In this document: positions 52,004 to 63,331 of the stretch, one piece after another
How the letters are laid out: each line of letters begins with the position of its first letter
Numbering within the stretch: position 1 is the first letter of the stretch
DNA from: Streptomyces sp. S465
GTDB lineage: Bacteria; Actinomycetota; Actinomycetes; Streptomycetales; Streptomycetaceae
Assembly: GCF_026898115.1 (NCBI RefSeq)
Contig: NZ_CP114036.1
Span: 3,038,001 to 3,102,000, forward strand
DNA length: 64,000 nt
Reading direction: 5' to 3'
Position numbers and translations under genes: made by a program
Notes under the pieces: model-generated
The model's input: only the letters and a program-made list of their open reading frames with translations
Databases searched by the model: none
What the model was told of the DNA's origin: nothing

Positions 52004-53272
52004 ATGTCCATGAGCCGTCGCAGGCTGCTGGGTGCGGGCGGAGGGCTGGCCCTGACCGGGGCGCTGGCCTCCGCCTGCGGAACGAACACCGGGCGGGGCG
52101 GCGACGACCACGCCGGCCAGCCGGTGATCGAGCAGTGGTACCACCAGTACGGCGAGGCCGGCACCGAACAGGCGGTCCGGCGGTACGCCGACGCGTTCGA
52201 CGGGGCCAACGTCCAGGTGCAGTGGCGGCCGGGCAACTACGACCAGCAGACCGCCGCCGCGCTGCTGACCGACTCCGGCCCGGACGTCTTCGAAGCCAGC
52301 GGGCCGTCCCTGGACCAGATCCAGGGCGGCCAGGTGGTCGACCTCACCGATCTGCTCAGCGAGGCGAAGGACGACTTCAACCCGACCGTGCTGGAGCAGA
52401 AGACGTACCAGGGCAAGGTCTGGGGCATTCCGCAGGTCATCGACATGCAGCTGCTCTACTACCGCAAGAGCCTGCTGGCGGACGCCGGGGTGGAGCCCCC
52501 GGACACCCTCGACGCGCTCATCGACGCGGCGAAGAAGCTCACCACCAAGAACGTCAAGGGGCTCTTCCTGGGCAATGACGGCGGCCCCGGCGTCCTCGCC
52601 GGCACCCCCCTCAACGCCGCCGGGCTCGAACTGATCACCAAGGACGGCGAGATCGGCTTCGACGACCCGGCCGCCGCCCGCACCCTCGGCAAGCTGCACC
52701 AGCTCTACGCCGAGAAGTCGCTGCTGCTCGGGGCGCCCTCCGACTGGTCGGACCCGGCCGCCCTCACCCAGGGGCTCACGGCCATGCAGTGGTCCGGACT
52801 GTGGGCGCTGCCGCAGGTGCAGAAGGCGCTGGGGGAGGACTTCGGGGTGCTGCCGTTCCCCAAGGACGGGGCGGACGGCGCACCCGCGGTGCCGGTCGGC
52901 GCGTACGGGGCGGCGGTGAGCGCGAAGACCAAGCACAAGGCGGAGGCGAAGGCGTATGTGAAGTGGCTGTGGGTGGACAGGACCGAATACCAGGAGGACT
53001 TCGCCCTCCGCTACGGCTTCCACATCCCCGCCCGGATGTCGCTCGCCAAGAAGGCCGCCAAACTGCGGACGGGCGCGGCCGGTGAGGCGGCGCGCTACGC
53101 CTTCGACCACGGCCATGTCTCCGAACCGCTGCTGTGGACCGCCGCGGCCAGGACCGCCTACCAGGACGCGCTGAGCCGGATCATCAAGGGCGGCGCCAAC
53201 CCGGACGGCGAGCTGCGGTCGGTGATCCGCAAGGCCCGGGCCGAGTTGCGGCGCGTGAAGAAGAAGAGCTGA
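52004..53272 (+). CDS. ABC sugar-binding Tat lipoprotein
   Basis: The 422-residue family-1 solute-binding protein starts MSRRRLLGAGGGLALTGALA followed by SACG, a Tat-type lipoprotein signal. The mature part reads VIEQWYHQYGEAGTEQAVRR, PDVFEASGPSLDQIQGGQVV and MQWSGLWALPQVQKAL. It heads a three-gene transporter operon. Sugar specificity cannot be told; the lack of an ATPase gene again implies a shared one. The GAGGGGG site serves ATG 52004 (52010 also possible). A GntR regulator converges at the operon end. Confidence 0.88.
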   Translation: MSMSRRRLLGAGGGLALTGALASACGTNTGRGGDDHAGQPVIEQWYHQYGEAGTEQAVRRYADAFDGANVQVQWRPGNYDQQTAAALLTDSGPDVFEASGPSLDQIQGGQVVDLTDLLSEAKDDFNPTVLEQKTYQGKVWGIPQVIDMQLLYYRKSLLADAGVEPPDTLDALIDAAKKLTTKNVKGLFLGNDGGPGVLAGTPLNAAGLELITKDGEIGFDDPAAARTLGKLHQLYAEKSLLLGAPSDWSDPAALTQGLTAMQWSGLWALPQVQKALGEDFGVLPFPKDGADGAPAVPVGAYGAAVSAKTKHKAEAKAYVKWLWVDRTEYQEDFALRYGFHIPARMSLAKKAAKLRTGAAGEAARYAFDHGHVSEPLLWTAAARTAYQDALSRIIKGGANPDGELRSVIRKARAELRRVKKKS

Positions 53273-54198
53273 TGCGCGGCACGTATCGACGCAGGCTCCT
53301 GGGCCCGCAGAACCGCCACCTCTGGTTCTGGATCTTCGTCGGCCCGTTCGTGCTGGGCCTGACCCTCTTCACCTATGTGCCGCTGGCCTGGAGCGCGTAC
53401 CTCAGCTTCTTCGACGCGCACAACACCGTGTCGCCGACGGACTTCGTCGGTCTGGACAACTACACGGCGATGCTGGGCGACGACGCGTTCACCGACAGCC
53501 TGGTGACCTTCCTGGTCTTCACGGCGTTCATCGTCCCGGCCACCTATGTGCTCTCGCTCGGGCTCGCGCTGATGGTCAACCGGCTGCGCTGGGCGCAGGC
53601 GTTCTTCCGGTCGGTGTTCTTCCTGCCGGTGGCGTGCTCGTATGTGGTGGCGGCGCTGATCTGGAAGATATCGATCTTCAACGGGGTGCGCTTCGGGCTG
53701 GCCAACACCGTACTGGGCTGGTTCGGCGCCGATCAGATCGCCTGGCTGTCGACCACCGAGCCGCCCTGGTACTGGCTGGTCATCGTGACCGTACGGCTGT
53801 GGCTCCAGGCCGGGTTCTACATGGTGCTGTTCCTGGCCGGGCTACAGCGCATCTCGCCGCGGCTGTACGAGGCGGCGGCGGTGGACGGGGCGCGGCCCGG
53901 GTGGCAGGTGTTCCGGCACATCACCTTTCCGCAGCTGCGGGCGACCTCGGTCGCGGTGGTGCTGCTGCTGGTGATCAACGCCTTCCAGGCGTTCGACGAG
54001 TTCTACAACCTGCTGTCGGATGCGCGCGGCTACCCGCCCTACGCCCGTCCGCCGCTGGTCTACCTCTACTACACGGCGCTGGGGCAGGGGCAGAACCTGG
54101 GCCTGGGCAGCGCGGGCGCGGTCATCCTGGCGCTGATCATCGCCGTGGTGACGCTGGTGCAGGCCCGCTGGTTCGGCCTGGGCCGGAAGGAGGACTGA
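53272..54198 (+). CDS. ABC sugar permease (MalF type)
   Basis: The 308-residue protein with about six membrane segments (FWIFVGPFVLGLTLFTYVPL first) and EAA loop YEAAAVDGARPGWQVFRHIT. The ATG overlaps the preceding TGA by one base, and its stop likewise overlaps the next gene, so all three are coupled. Confidence 0.92.
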   Translation: MRGTYRRRLLGPQNRHLWFWIFVGPFVLGLTLFTYVPLAWSAYLSFFDAHNTVSPTDFVGLDNYTAMLGDDAFTDSLVTFLVFTAFIVPATYVLSLGLALMVNRLRWAQAFFRSVFFLPVACSYVVAALIWKISIFNGVRFGLANTVLGWFGADQIAWLSTTEPPWYWLVIVTVRLWLQAGFYMVLFLAGLQRISPRLYEAAAVDGARPGWQVFRHITFPQLRATSVAVVLLLVINAFQAFDEFYNLLSDARGYPPYARPPLVYLYYTALGQGQNLGLGSAGAVILALIIAVVTLVQARWFGLGRKED

Positions 54199-55085
54199 TG
54201 CGCACGTCCCGGAACCCGCGCACGCGCACCCCGCACACCTCGCGGGATGTGCGGGACGCCCTGGTCGGGGTGGGGCGCGCGGTGCGACTGGTGCTGCTGA
54301 TCGCGCTCGCGCTGCTCTTCCTGATCCCCTTCTATCTGCTGGTGCGCAACGGCCTGTCCAGCGAGGCGGACATCACCTCGCCCGGCTGGACGTTCTTCCC
54401 GAGCGAGCTGCACTGGTCCAACGTCCGCGAGGTGTTCGACGACCCCAATGTGCCGATGGCGCACGCGCTGCTCAACTCCTCGCTGATCGCGGTCCTCACC
54501 ACCGTCGGCACCCTGCTGCCGGCCTCGCTCGCCGGATACGGTCTGGCCCGTATCCCGTACGCCTACGCCGATGTGGTCTTCTACTGGATCCTGGGCGCCC
54601 TGATGGTCCCGGCGGCGGTGACCTTCGTGCCGAGCTTCGTCCTGGTCTCCACCCTGGGCTGGGTGTCCACCCTGCGCGGTCTGGTGGTGCCCACGCTGTT
54701 CAGCGCGGTCGCGGCGTTCATCTTCCGCCAGTACTTCCTGGGCTTCCCCAGGGAGCTGGAGGACGCGGCACGGGTGGACGGGCTGGGCTACTGGCGCACC
54801 TACTGGCGGGTGGTGGTGCCCAACTCCCGGCCGGTGTTCGCGGCGGTGGGCACGATCGTCTTCATCGGCGCCTGGAACTCCTTCCTGTGGCCGCTGGTCA
54901 TCGGCCAGGACCGGGACGCGTGGACGGTGCAGGTGGCGCTGTCCACGTTCACCACCGCCCAGACCGTCAACATCCATGAGCTGTTCGTGGCGGCGGCGGT
55001 GTCGATCCTGCCGCTGCTGGTGGTCTTCCTCGTCCTCCAGCGCTATATCGTCGCGGGCGTCGAGCGCACCGGTATCGACGACTGA
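54198..55085 (+). CDS. ABC sugar permease (MalG type)
   Basis: The 295-residue protein has a first membrane segment LVLLIALALLFLIPFYLLV, EAA loop LEDAARVDGLGYWRTYWRVV and terminal QRYIVAGVERTGIDD. It pairs with the upstream permease. GGAGG lies directly before the overlap start. Confidence 0.92.
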   Translation: MRTSRNPRTRTPHTSRDVRDALVGVGRAVRLVLLIALALLFLIPFYLLVRNGLSSEADITSPGWTFFPSELHWSNVREVFDDPNVPMAHALLNSSLIAVLTTVGTLLPASLAGYGLARIPYAYADVVFYWILGALMVPAAVTFVPSFVLVSTLGWVSTLRGLVVPTLFSAVAAFIFRQYFLGFPRELEDAARVDGLGYWRTYWRVVVPNSRPVFAAVGTIVFIGAWNSFLWPLVIGQDRDAWTVQVALSTFTTAQTVNIHELFVAAAVSILPLLVVFLVLQRYIVAGVERTGIDD

Positions 55086-55091
55086 GGCGGC

Positions 55092-55793
55092 TCATCCGGC
55101 GGCCGGCCCGCCGTCCGGCAGCGGGTGGTACCGCCGCAGCCAGACCTCGGTCTGGGACAGATGCGCGGTGGCGGCCGCGGCGGCGGCCGCCGGATCGCGT
55201 GCGGCGAGTGCGTTGATCAGCGCCTCGTGGCCGAGGTCGCTGACCAGCCGGATGGTGTCGGCCTCGGGGGCGCCGTAGATGCTGTAGTGGCTGCCCCGGG
55301 CGCGCAGCACATCGGCGAGGGCGGCCAGCGCCTCATTGCCGCTCGCCCGGCACAGGGTGGCGTGGAACTCCCGGTCCAGCGCGTGCCGTTCCGCCTCGTC
55401 CTCGGACCGGGCCAGCCGCTTCTGCACCGCGCGGAGCCGGGCGACGACCTGCTCGTCGGCGCGGGCCGCGGCCAGCGCGGCGGCCTGGGCCTCCAGGGGG
55501 CGGCGGACGTCGAACAGCTCCAGCAGCCCGTCCAGCGGCAGGACGTCCACGGTGGCGGCGAACCCGGCCAGCATCTGCCCGGGGCGCAGCGCCGAGACGA
55601 AGGTGCCCGCGCCATGGCGGGACTCCAGCATCCCGAGGGCGGCGAGCGTGCGCACCGCCTCGCGCAGCGATCCGCGCGACACGCCGAGTCGCGCGCAGAG
55701 TTCGGGCTCGGCCGGGAGCTGCTGACCCGGCGTCAGCTCACCCTTGGCGATCATGGCGCGCAGCCCGTCCGCCGCCACATCGGTCGCGGCCAT
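55092..55793 (-). CDS. GntR-family regulator, FadR/FCD subgroup
   Basis: The 233 residues have the GntR winged helix (GELTPGQQLPAEPELCARLG, VSRGSLREAVRTLAALGMLE) and an FCD ligand domain with the metal-binding pattern Asp-x3-His (LDREFHATLC) plus later His residues (DLGHEALINALAARD). FCD regulators usually sense carboxylic acids or sugar acids. It converges on the ABC operon and is divergent from the aminotransferase; a perfect palindrome lies in its upstream region, so it likely represses itself and possibly the aminotransferase gene. Confidence 0.92.
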   Translation of the reverse strand: MAATDVAADGLRAMIAKGELTPGQQLPAEPELCARLGVSRGSLREAVRTLAALGMLESRHGAGTFVSALRPGQMLAGFAATVDVLPLDGLLELFDVRRPLEAQAAALAAARADEQVVARLRAVQKRLARSEDEAERHALDREFHATLCRASGNEALAALADVLRARGSHYSIYGAPEADTIRLVSDLGHEALINALAARDPAAAAAAATAHLSQTEVWLRRYHPLPDGGPAAG

Positions 55794-55835
55794 CCCGCCA
55801 CCCCTTCCTCATGGACCGACCGAGTCGTGAGAACC

Positions 55836-55852
55836 AAGTCGTTAGACGACTT
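55836..55852. promoter_or_regulatory. Perfect palindromic operator for the GntR regulator
   Basis: AAGTCGT-TAG-ACGACTT, seven-base arms with a 3-bp spacer, lies 43 bp upstream of the GntR start and 120 bp upstream of the divergent aminotransferase gene. Size and shape fit FadR-type sites. Confidence 0.65.
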
Positions 55853-55972
55853 CAACGCCAACGATCGACTTCGTTACTGCCATTTTACGTCGAGACCCTG
55901 TTCAGAACGGTGTCACCCCTCTACGGTTCCCCGAAAGCTCATCGAAGTCATCGGACAACTCGGGAAGGGCTT

Positions 55973-57115
55973 ATGACCGCCCTGTCACACTGGACGCTCG
56001 ACCCCTCGGTCGTCCACCTCAACCATGGCTCGTTCGGCGCCGTGCCACGCCCCGTCCAGGAGGACCAGCGGACGCTGCGCGAGGAGATGGAGACCAACCC
56101 GGACGCGTGGTTCCGGGAGCTGCCCGAGGGGGTGGGCCGGGCGCGGGCCGCCGTGGCGCGGTTCCTGCGGGTCCCGGCGGACCACACCGCCCTGGTGGCC
56201 AACGCCAGCGCCGGAGTGAGCACCGTGCTGGGCTGCCTGGCGCTGCCGCCCGGCGGCGAGGTGCTGCTGACCGACCACGCCTACGGCGCGGTGGCGATGG
56301 GCACGGCACGGGCCGCCGCGCGGGCCGGCGCCCGGGTGCGGACGCTGCACATCCCGCTGGAGGCGACCGCCGAGGAGATCGCGGCCGTCTTCGCGGGGGC
56401 GCTGAGCGAGGCCACCGCGCTGGTGGTGGTCGACCAGATCACCTCGGCCACCGCCCGGCTCTTCCCGGTCGCGGAGATCACCCGGCTCGCGCACGCCGCC
56501 GGGGCGAAGGTCCTGGTCGACGGCGCGCACGCGCCCGGCATGCTGGCCGATCCGGTCGGCCTGGCCGGGGCGGCGGACTTCTGGGTCGGCAATCTGCACA
56601 AGTGGTGCTGCGCGCCGCGCGGTACGGCGGCGCTGGTCGCGCGCGGGCCCGACGCCCAGGACCTGTGGCCGCTCACCGACTCCTGGGGCGCCCCGCACCC
56701 CTTCCCGCGCCGCTTCGACGAACTGGGCACGACGGACCTCACCGCCTGGCTCGCGGCGCCGCGCTCGCTGGAGTTCATCGAGGAGACGTACGGCTGGGAC
56801 ACCGCCCGCGCGCGCATGGCCAAGCTGGCCGAGGTGGCCCAGGGGCTGCTGGCCGACGCCCTGGGCGCGGACCTGACCGCCGTCGGCGGCAGCGAGGCCC
56901 CGGCGATGCGGCTGGTCCCGCTGCCCGCCGGACTCGCCACCGACCACGCCGCCGCCCATGTGCTCCAGCGCCGCATCGCGGCCGACACCGGCTGCGAGAC
57001 CGCCATCACCTCCTGGGACGGGCGGGGCTTCCTGCGGCTCTCGGCCCATCTCTACAACACCGTCACCGACTACGAGCGACTGGCCGAGCGCCTTCCGGGC
57101 TGTCTCGAGGAGTAA
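55973..57115 (+). CDS. Class-V aminotransferase, isopenicillin-N-epimerase-like
   Basis: The 380-residue fold-type I PLP enzyme reads VVHLNHGSFGAVPRPVQEDQ at the N-terminus, VDGAHAPGML with the PLP-pyridine Asp, and FWVGNLHKWCCAPRG with the Schiff-base Lys. These are typical of the CefD/Csd-related epimerase-like group. The substrate is unknown; it may be an amine or amino acid imported by the permease 6 bp downstream. GGGAAGGGC precedes the ATG at 55973; the in-frame upstream extension lies in regulatory DNA. Confidence 0.85.
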   Translation: MTALSHWTLDPSVVHLNHGSFGAVPRPVQEDQRTLREEMETNPDAWFRELPEGVGRARAAVARFLRVPADHTALVANASAGVSTVLGCLALPPGGEVLLTDHAYGAVAMGTARAAARAGARVRTLHIPLEATAEEIAAVFAGALSEATALVVVDQITSATARLFPVAEITRLAHAAGAKVLVDGAHAPGMLADPVGLAGAADFWVGNLHKWCCAPRGTAALVARGPDAQDLWPLTDSWGAPHPFPRRFDELGTTDLTAWLAAPRSLEFIEETYGWDTARARMAKLAEVAQGLLADALGADLTAVGGSEAPAMRLVPLPAGLATDHAAAHVLQRRIAADTGCETAITSWDGRGFLRLSAHLYNTVTDYERLAERLPGCLEE

Positions 57116-57120
57116 GACCC

Positions 57121-58644
57121 ATGCGCACCAAATCCATCGAAGCGACCATCGAGGACGCCGCGAGCCCCGAGACCCGGCTGTCCCGCGCCCTGGGCCCGCT
57201 CCAGCTGACCCTCATGGGCATCGGCGTCACCATCGGCGCGGGCATCTTCGTGCTGACCGGCACCGCCGCCGCGAACTACGCGGGGCCGAGCATCGCCGTC
57301 TCGTACGCCATCGGCGCGGTCGCCACGGCCCTGGTCGCGCTGTGCTACATGGAGTTCGCCAGCACCGTCCCGGTGGCGGGCAGCGCCTACACCTTCGCCT
57401 ACGTCTCGCTCGGGGAGCTGGTGGCCTGGCTCATCGGCTGGGACCTCATCCTGGACATGACGATGGGCGCGGGCGCGGTGGCCAGTGGCTGGTCGCAGTA
57501 CGTCACCGACTTCCTGGCCACGTTCGGCATCCACATCCCGGCCTCCGTCTCCGGCCCGGACGCGGCCGTCAACGTCCCAGCCGTGCTCGTCATCCTGGTG
57601 CTCACCGCCATCCTGGCCTCCGGGGTGCGCACCACCTCGCGGATCAACACGGCGATGACGGTGGTGAAGCTCGCGGCCATCGTCGTCTTCCTGGCGATCG
57701 GGGTGACGCATGTCGACACGGCCAACTGGTCGCCGTTCATCCCGGCGTCCCAACCGGTGGGCGATGACGGCGACATGTGGCAGCAGCCGCTGCTGGGGTG
57801 GGCCGGGCTGGGCGCGGACGCGACGTTCGGCATGGCCGGGATCCTGACCGGCGGCGCGATCGTCTTCGGCGCGTACTCCGGCTTCGACATCATGGCCAGC
57901 AACGCCGAGGAGGCCAAGCGGCCGCAGCGCACCCTGCCCATCGCGCTGCTGTCCACCGTCGCCGTCTGCGCCGTGCTGTACGTCGCCGTCGCCCTGACCG
58001 TGACCGGGATGCAGCACTACACCAAGCTGGACAACGCCGCCCCCATCACCGGTGCCCTCAAGGCGGCGGGCGCGGACTGGGCGGTGCGGATCGTCGGCAT
58101 CGGCGCGATCTGCGGACTGACCACGGTGGTGATGATCATGCTGCTGGGGCAGAGCCGGGTGTTCCTCGCGATGAGCCGTGACCGGCTGCTGCCCGAGTGG
58201 TTCTCCCGTGTCCACCCGGTCACCCGCAGCCCGCGCCGGATCACCTGGACCCTCGGGCTGCTGGTCGCGTTCATGACGGCGGTGCTGCCCATCGGGGACC
58301 TCGCCGAGCTGGGCAACATCGGCATGCTGACCTCCTTCATCGTCGTCTGCGCCGGCGTGGTCCACCTGCGCCGGTCCCGCCCCGATCTGCGGCGCGGCTT
58401 CCGCACCCCGTGGGTGCCGGTCGTCCCGGCCGTCGCGGTGCTGCTGTGTCTGCTGCTGGTGGGCAATCTGCCGCTGATCACCTGGGCCCGGTTCCTGGTC
58501 TGGATGGCCGCCGGACTGCTGATCTACCTGTGCTGGGGCCGTCGGCACAGCAAGGTGGCCACCGGCGAACTGGCCTCCGGCGCCACGCCCCGCGAGGCCG
58601 GGGAACGGGAAGCCGGGGGCCGGGCGTCCTCATCCGCGTCCTGA
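57121..58644 (+). CDS. APC-family amino acid permease (CAT-like)
   Basis: The 507-residue transporter with about 12 membrane segments contains LMGIGVTIGAGIFVLTGTAA, the G(V/I)GAGIF substrate-binding segment of APC transporters, TRLSRALGPLQLT before it, and GFDIMASNAEEAKRPQRTLP, a hallmark of the cationic-amino-acid transporter group. It follows the aminotransferase by 5 bp and GAGGAG serves as its ribosome site, so the two genes should be one import-and-catabolism unit. The gene ends 15 bp inside the converging ArsR-type gene. Confidence 0.9.
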   Translation: MRTKSIEATIEDAASPETRLSRALGPLQLTLMGIGVTIGAGIFVLTGTAAANYAGPSIAVSYAIGAVATALVALCYMEFASTVPVAGSAYTFAYVSLGELVAWLIGWDLILDMTMGAGAVASGWSQYVTDFLATFGIHIPASVSGPDAAVNVPAVLVILVLTAILASGVRTTSRINTAMTVVKLAAIVVFLAIGVTHVDTANWSPFIPASQPVGDDGDMWQQPLLGWAGLGADATFGMAGILTGGAIVFGAYSGFDIMASNAEEAKRPQRTLPIALLSTVAVCAVLYVAVALTVTGMQHYTKLDNAAPITGALKAAGADWAVRIVGIGAICGLTTVVMIMLLGQSRVFLAMSRDRLLPEWFSRVHPVTRSPRRITWTLGLLVAFMTAVLPIGDLAELGNIGMLTSFIVVCAGVVHLRRSRPDLRRGFRTPWVPVVPAVAVLLCLLLVGNLPLITWARFLVWMAAGLLIYLCWGRRHSKVATGELASGATPREAGEREAGGRASSSAS

Positions 58645-59718
58645 CAGCCCCCGCCCGCTCGTGGCGACCGCCGGGAGCGGGGCCGGTGCGCCGAAGACGC
58701 GTTCCCCCGGCACCCCGCCGCGCAGCAGGGCCGCCCCCAGCGGGGTCAGGGTGTGCAGGACGGCGCCGCCCTGGCGCAGGGTGTGCACCAGGCCCGCCTC
58801 GCGCAGCACGCTCGCGTGCTGACTGGCCGAGGCCAGCGATACACCCACTCTGCGGGCGAGTTCACTGGTCGTACAGCCGCCGCCGACCTCCAGCAGCACC
58901 GCCGAGCGGGTCTGTCCGACGAGCTTGCCGAGGGTGCGCGCGGAGCCCGGCGCGACGGCGGGCCGCTGCTCGGGGCGGGGCGCCGGGCCGCGCCGGGTGT
59001 GTTCGACGGGGTAGACCAGTACCGGCGTCAGCTCCGGGTTCCGCAAGGTCACCGGTGTGCCCCGGCAGAAGAACGACGGCAGCAGCAGCAACCCGCGCCC
59101 GTTCAGCCACAGATCGCGGTCGACCGGATAGTCGACCTCCAGAACGGGCGCCCGCCACCGCATCGTCGGCGGCAGCGAGGCCAGCAGCCCGTCGGCGCCC
59201 CCGTCCAGCAGGGCGCGGCCCCGGGCCGCCCGGTCGGCCTCGATCCGGGCCTGGATATGCGGCCAGTACGGGGCGACGACGGCCTGGTAGTACGCGCGCA
59301 GCGTGGCGATCAGCCGGTCCAGCGGCTGTCTCTCGCCCTGCGCCAGGTCCCGTATCCACCCCGGGAGCGAACGGGCGCCCGGGAGTCCGGCGAGTTCCGC
59401 GTGCAGCCGCTCCCCCGGGACGGCGCGCAGCGCGGACATCGCGGCGTCGCAGCCGAATATCCCTTCGGCGGGGGTCAGGAAGTCCGGGAAATAGCCGCGC
59501 GAGGGAATGAGCGGCGCGAGGAGCCGGGCTTCGCCGTTCAGTCGGTTACGCGCCTCCGAACGCCATTTTCCGTATACGCTCTCGGCCCGGTTCTCCCGTA
59601 GCCGATGGAAACTCAAAGCGGTTTCCCAGAGCGCATCCGGGCGGACCGCCATCCGCAGCCGGGCCAGATCGAGTTCACTGAAATGAACACGGAGCACCCA
59701 GACCCCCACACGTGACAT
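58630..59718 (-). CDS. DUF5937-type protein with C-terminal ArsR-like winged helix
   Basis: About 362 residues. The N-terminal region (RVHFSELDLARLRMAVRPDA, LWETALSFHRL) is the start of a large actinomycete family. The C-terminal region carries a winged helix: LGKLVGQTRSAVLLEVGGGC, TTSELARRVGVSLASASQHA and SVLREAGLVHTLRQGGAVLH. It is probably a transcriptional regulator with an N-terminal sensing domain. The ATG at 59718 has GGGGG at good distance; a GTG at 59697 (LRVHF) is a likely alternative. Confidence 0.82.
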   Translation of the reverse strand: MSRVGVWVLRVHFSELDLARLRMAVRPDALWETALSFHRLRENRAESVYGKWRSEARNRLNGEARLLAPLIPSRGYFPDFLTPAEGIFGCDAAMSALRAVPGERLHAELAGLPGARSLPGWIRDLAQGERQPLDRLIATLRAYYQAVVAPYWPHIQARIEADRAARGRALLDGGADGLLASLPPTMRWRAPVLEVDYPVDRDLWLNGRGLLLLPSFFCRGTPVTLRNPELTPVLVYPVEHTRRGPAPRPEQRPAVAPGSARTLGKLVGQTRSAVLLEVGGGCTTSELARRVGVSLASASQHASVLREAGLVHTLRQGGAVLHTLTPLGAALLRGGVPGERVFGAPAPLPAVATSGRGLSGRG

Positions 59719-59853
59719 GCCGACCGCCCCCCGATCACCGTTGAGTATGCACGGTGGCACGGTCAGTGACCACGCCCTTTTGGCCAGATGTGAAACGGGG
59801 AGCGGTGCGGCGGCCGGCGGCGGAAAACTGTTCTCCGGGAAAACCGGGGGCCG

Positions 59854-59871
59854 CCGGTAAACACTTACCGG
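59854..59871. promoter_or_regulatory. Perfect inverted repeat CCGGTAA-n4-TTACCGG
   Basis: Seven-base arms with a 4-bp spacer, upstream of the ArsR-like gene; could be its operator or a hairpin. Confidence 0.4.
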
Positions 59872-60013
59872 GGCCGTCCGGAATTCAACAGGCGGTGCTC
59901 GGCGCCAGTTTGCTCGTTCCCGTGGGGGGTGACGAGTACGTTACGGCGGCTGGGCACTTGTGTTGCCGCACGTAGCCGATGCGCGCGGCAACGGCTCCCG
60001 TGGGGGGAGTGAG

Positions 60014-60048
60014 AGGGGGCGGCACCTCCGCACAAGGTGCCGCCCCCT
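60014..60048. terminator. Terminator of ppdK
   Basis: AGGGGGCGGCACCT and its exact complement form a 14-bp stem with a 7-base loop, 64 bp after the ppdK stop. Confidence 0.85.
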
Positions 60049-60111
60049 TTGAGGTCCGGAGCCGCTGCCGGGGGTTGAGGGTGGGTGGTTCCCGGCGCGG
60101 GCTCCGGTGGT

Positions 60112-62838
<2,727 letters not shown>

Positions 62839-63331
62839 GGGACTCGATCTCCTCGGCTCGGCTGCCCTGACGGCGGGGAGCGTACCCAGATCGAAGGCTC
62901 CTTAGGAGGTCCACTCCACCGTCATACGGCTGTAACCACCCGCCTGCCACGTGTTCGAAAGTGCGGTGCCCGATCACGACCCCGTCGACTCGCCTTCAAG
63001 TCTCGAACAGACACCCACCCTCCGCCCGCGGTGGACGCACGGAATTTCACTGTACGTAACCGATGGTTCGACGTGTCGAACATCAAGTGGATGGCACTGA
63101 GTGCCACGCATTGGAGAGGTGAGCACAGCGGAGAACCGCCGGACCACCCCTTCGCGACCGCTCATATGAGCGAGACCCTGATCAGAGTGGCGAGAATCAC
63201 GCCTTACCAGCACCCATTGTCTCGCCTTTTGGATACAACGAGAGCGGCCCCGCTCAGATGAGCACCGCCCGGCGGAGCGTCCGTGGCGGGTATGTTGACG
63301 TCGGACCGCACCAGGGGGCTGAGGAGGGCTT
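62839..63331. promoter_or_regulatory. Divergent promoter region of ppdK with two perfect palindromes
   Basis: The 490 bp carry no credible gene. GTTCGAC-GT-GTCGAAC (63066-63081) and CGCTCATATGAGCG (63159-63172) are perfect inverted repeats in a comparatively AT-rich setting and are good candidate regulator sites for ppdK or the glycosidase gene. Confidence 0.6.

Larger units (their letters stand above)
59761..60111. other. Intergenic region with three hairpins, no gene
   Basis: It contains the palindromes CCGGTAA-ACAC-TTACCGG (59854-59871) and TGTTGCCGC/GCGGCAACG (about 59961-59994), and the terminator at 60014. No coding frame is credible. Confidence 0.6.
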
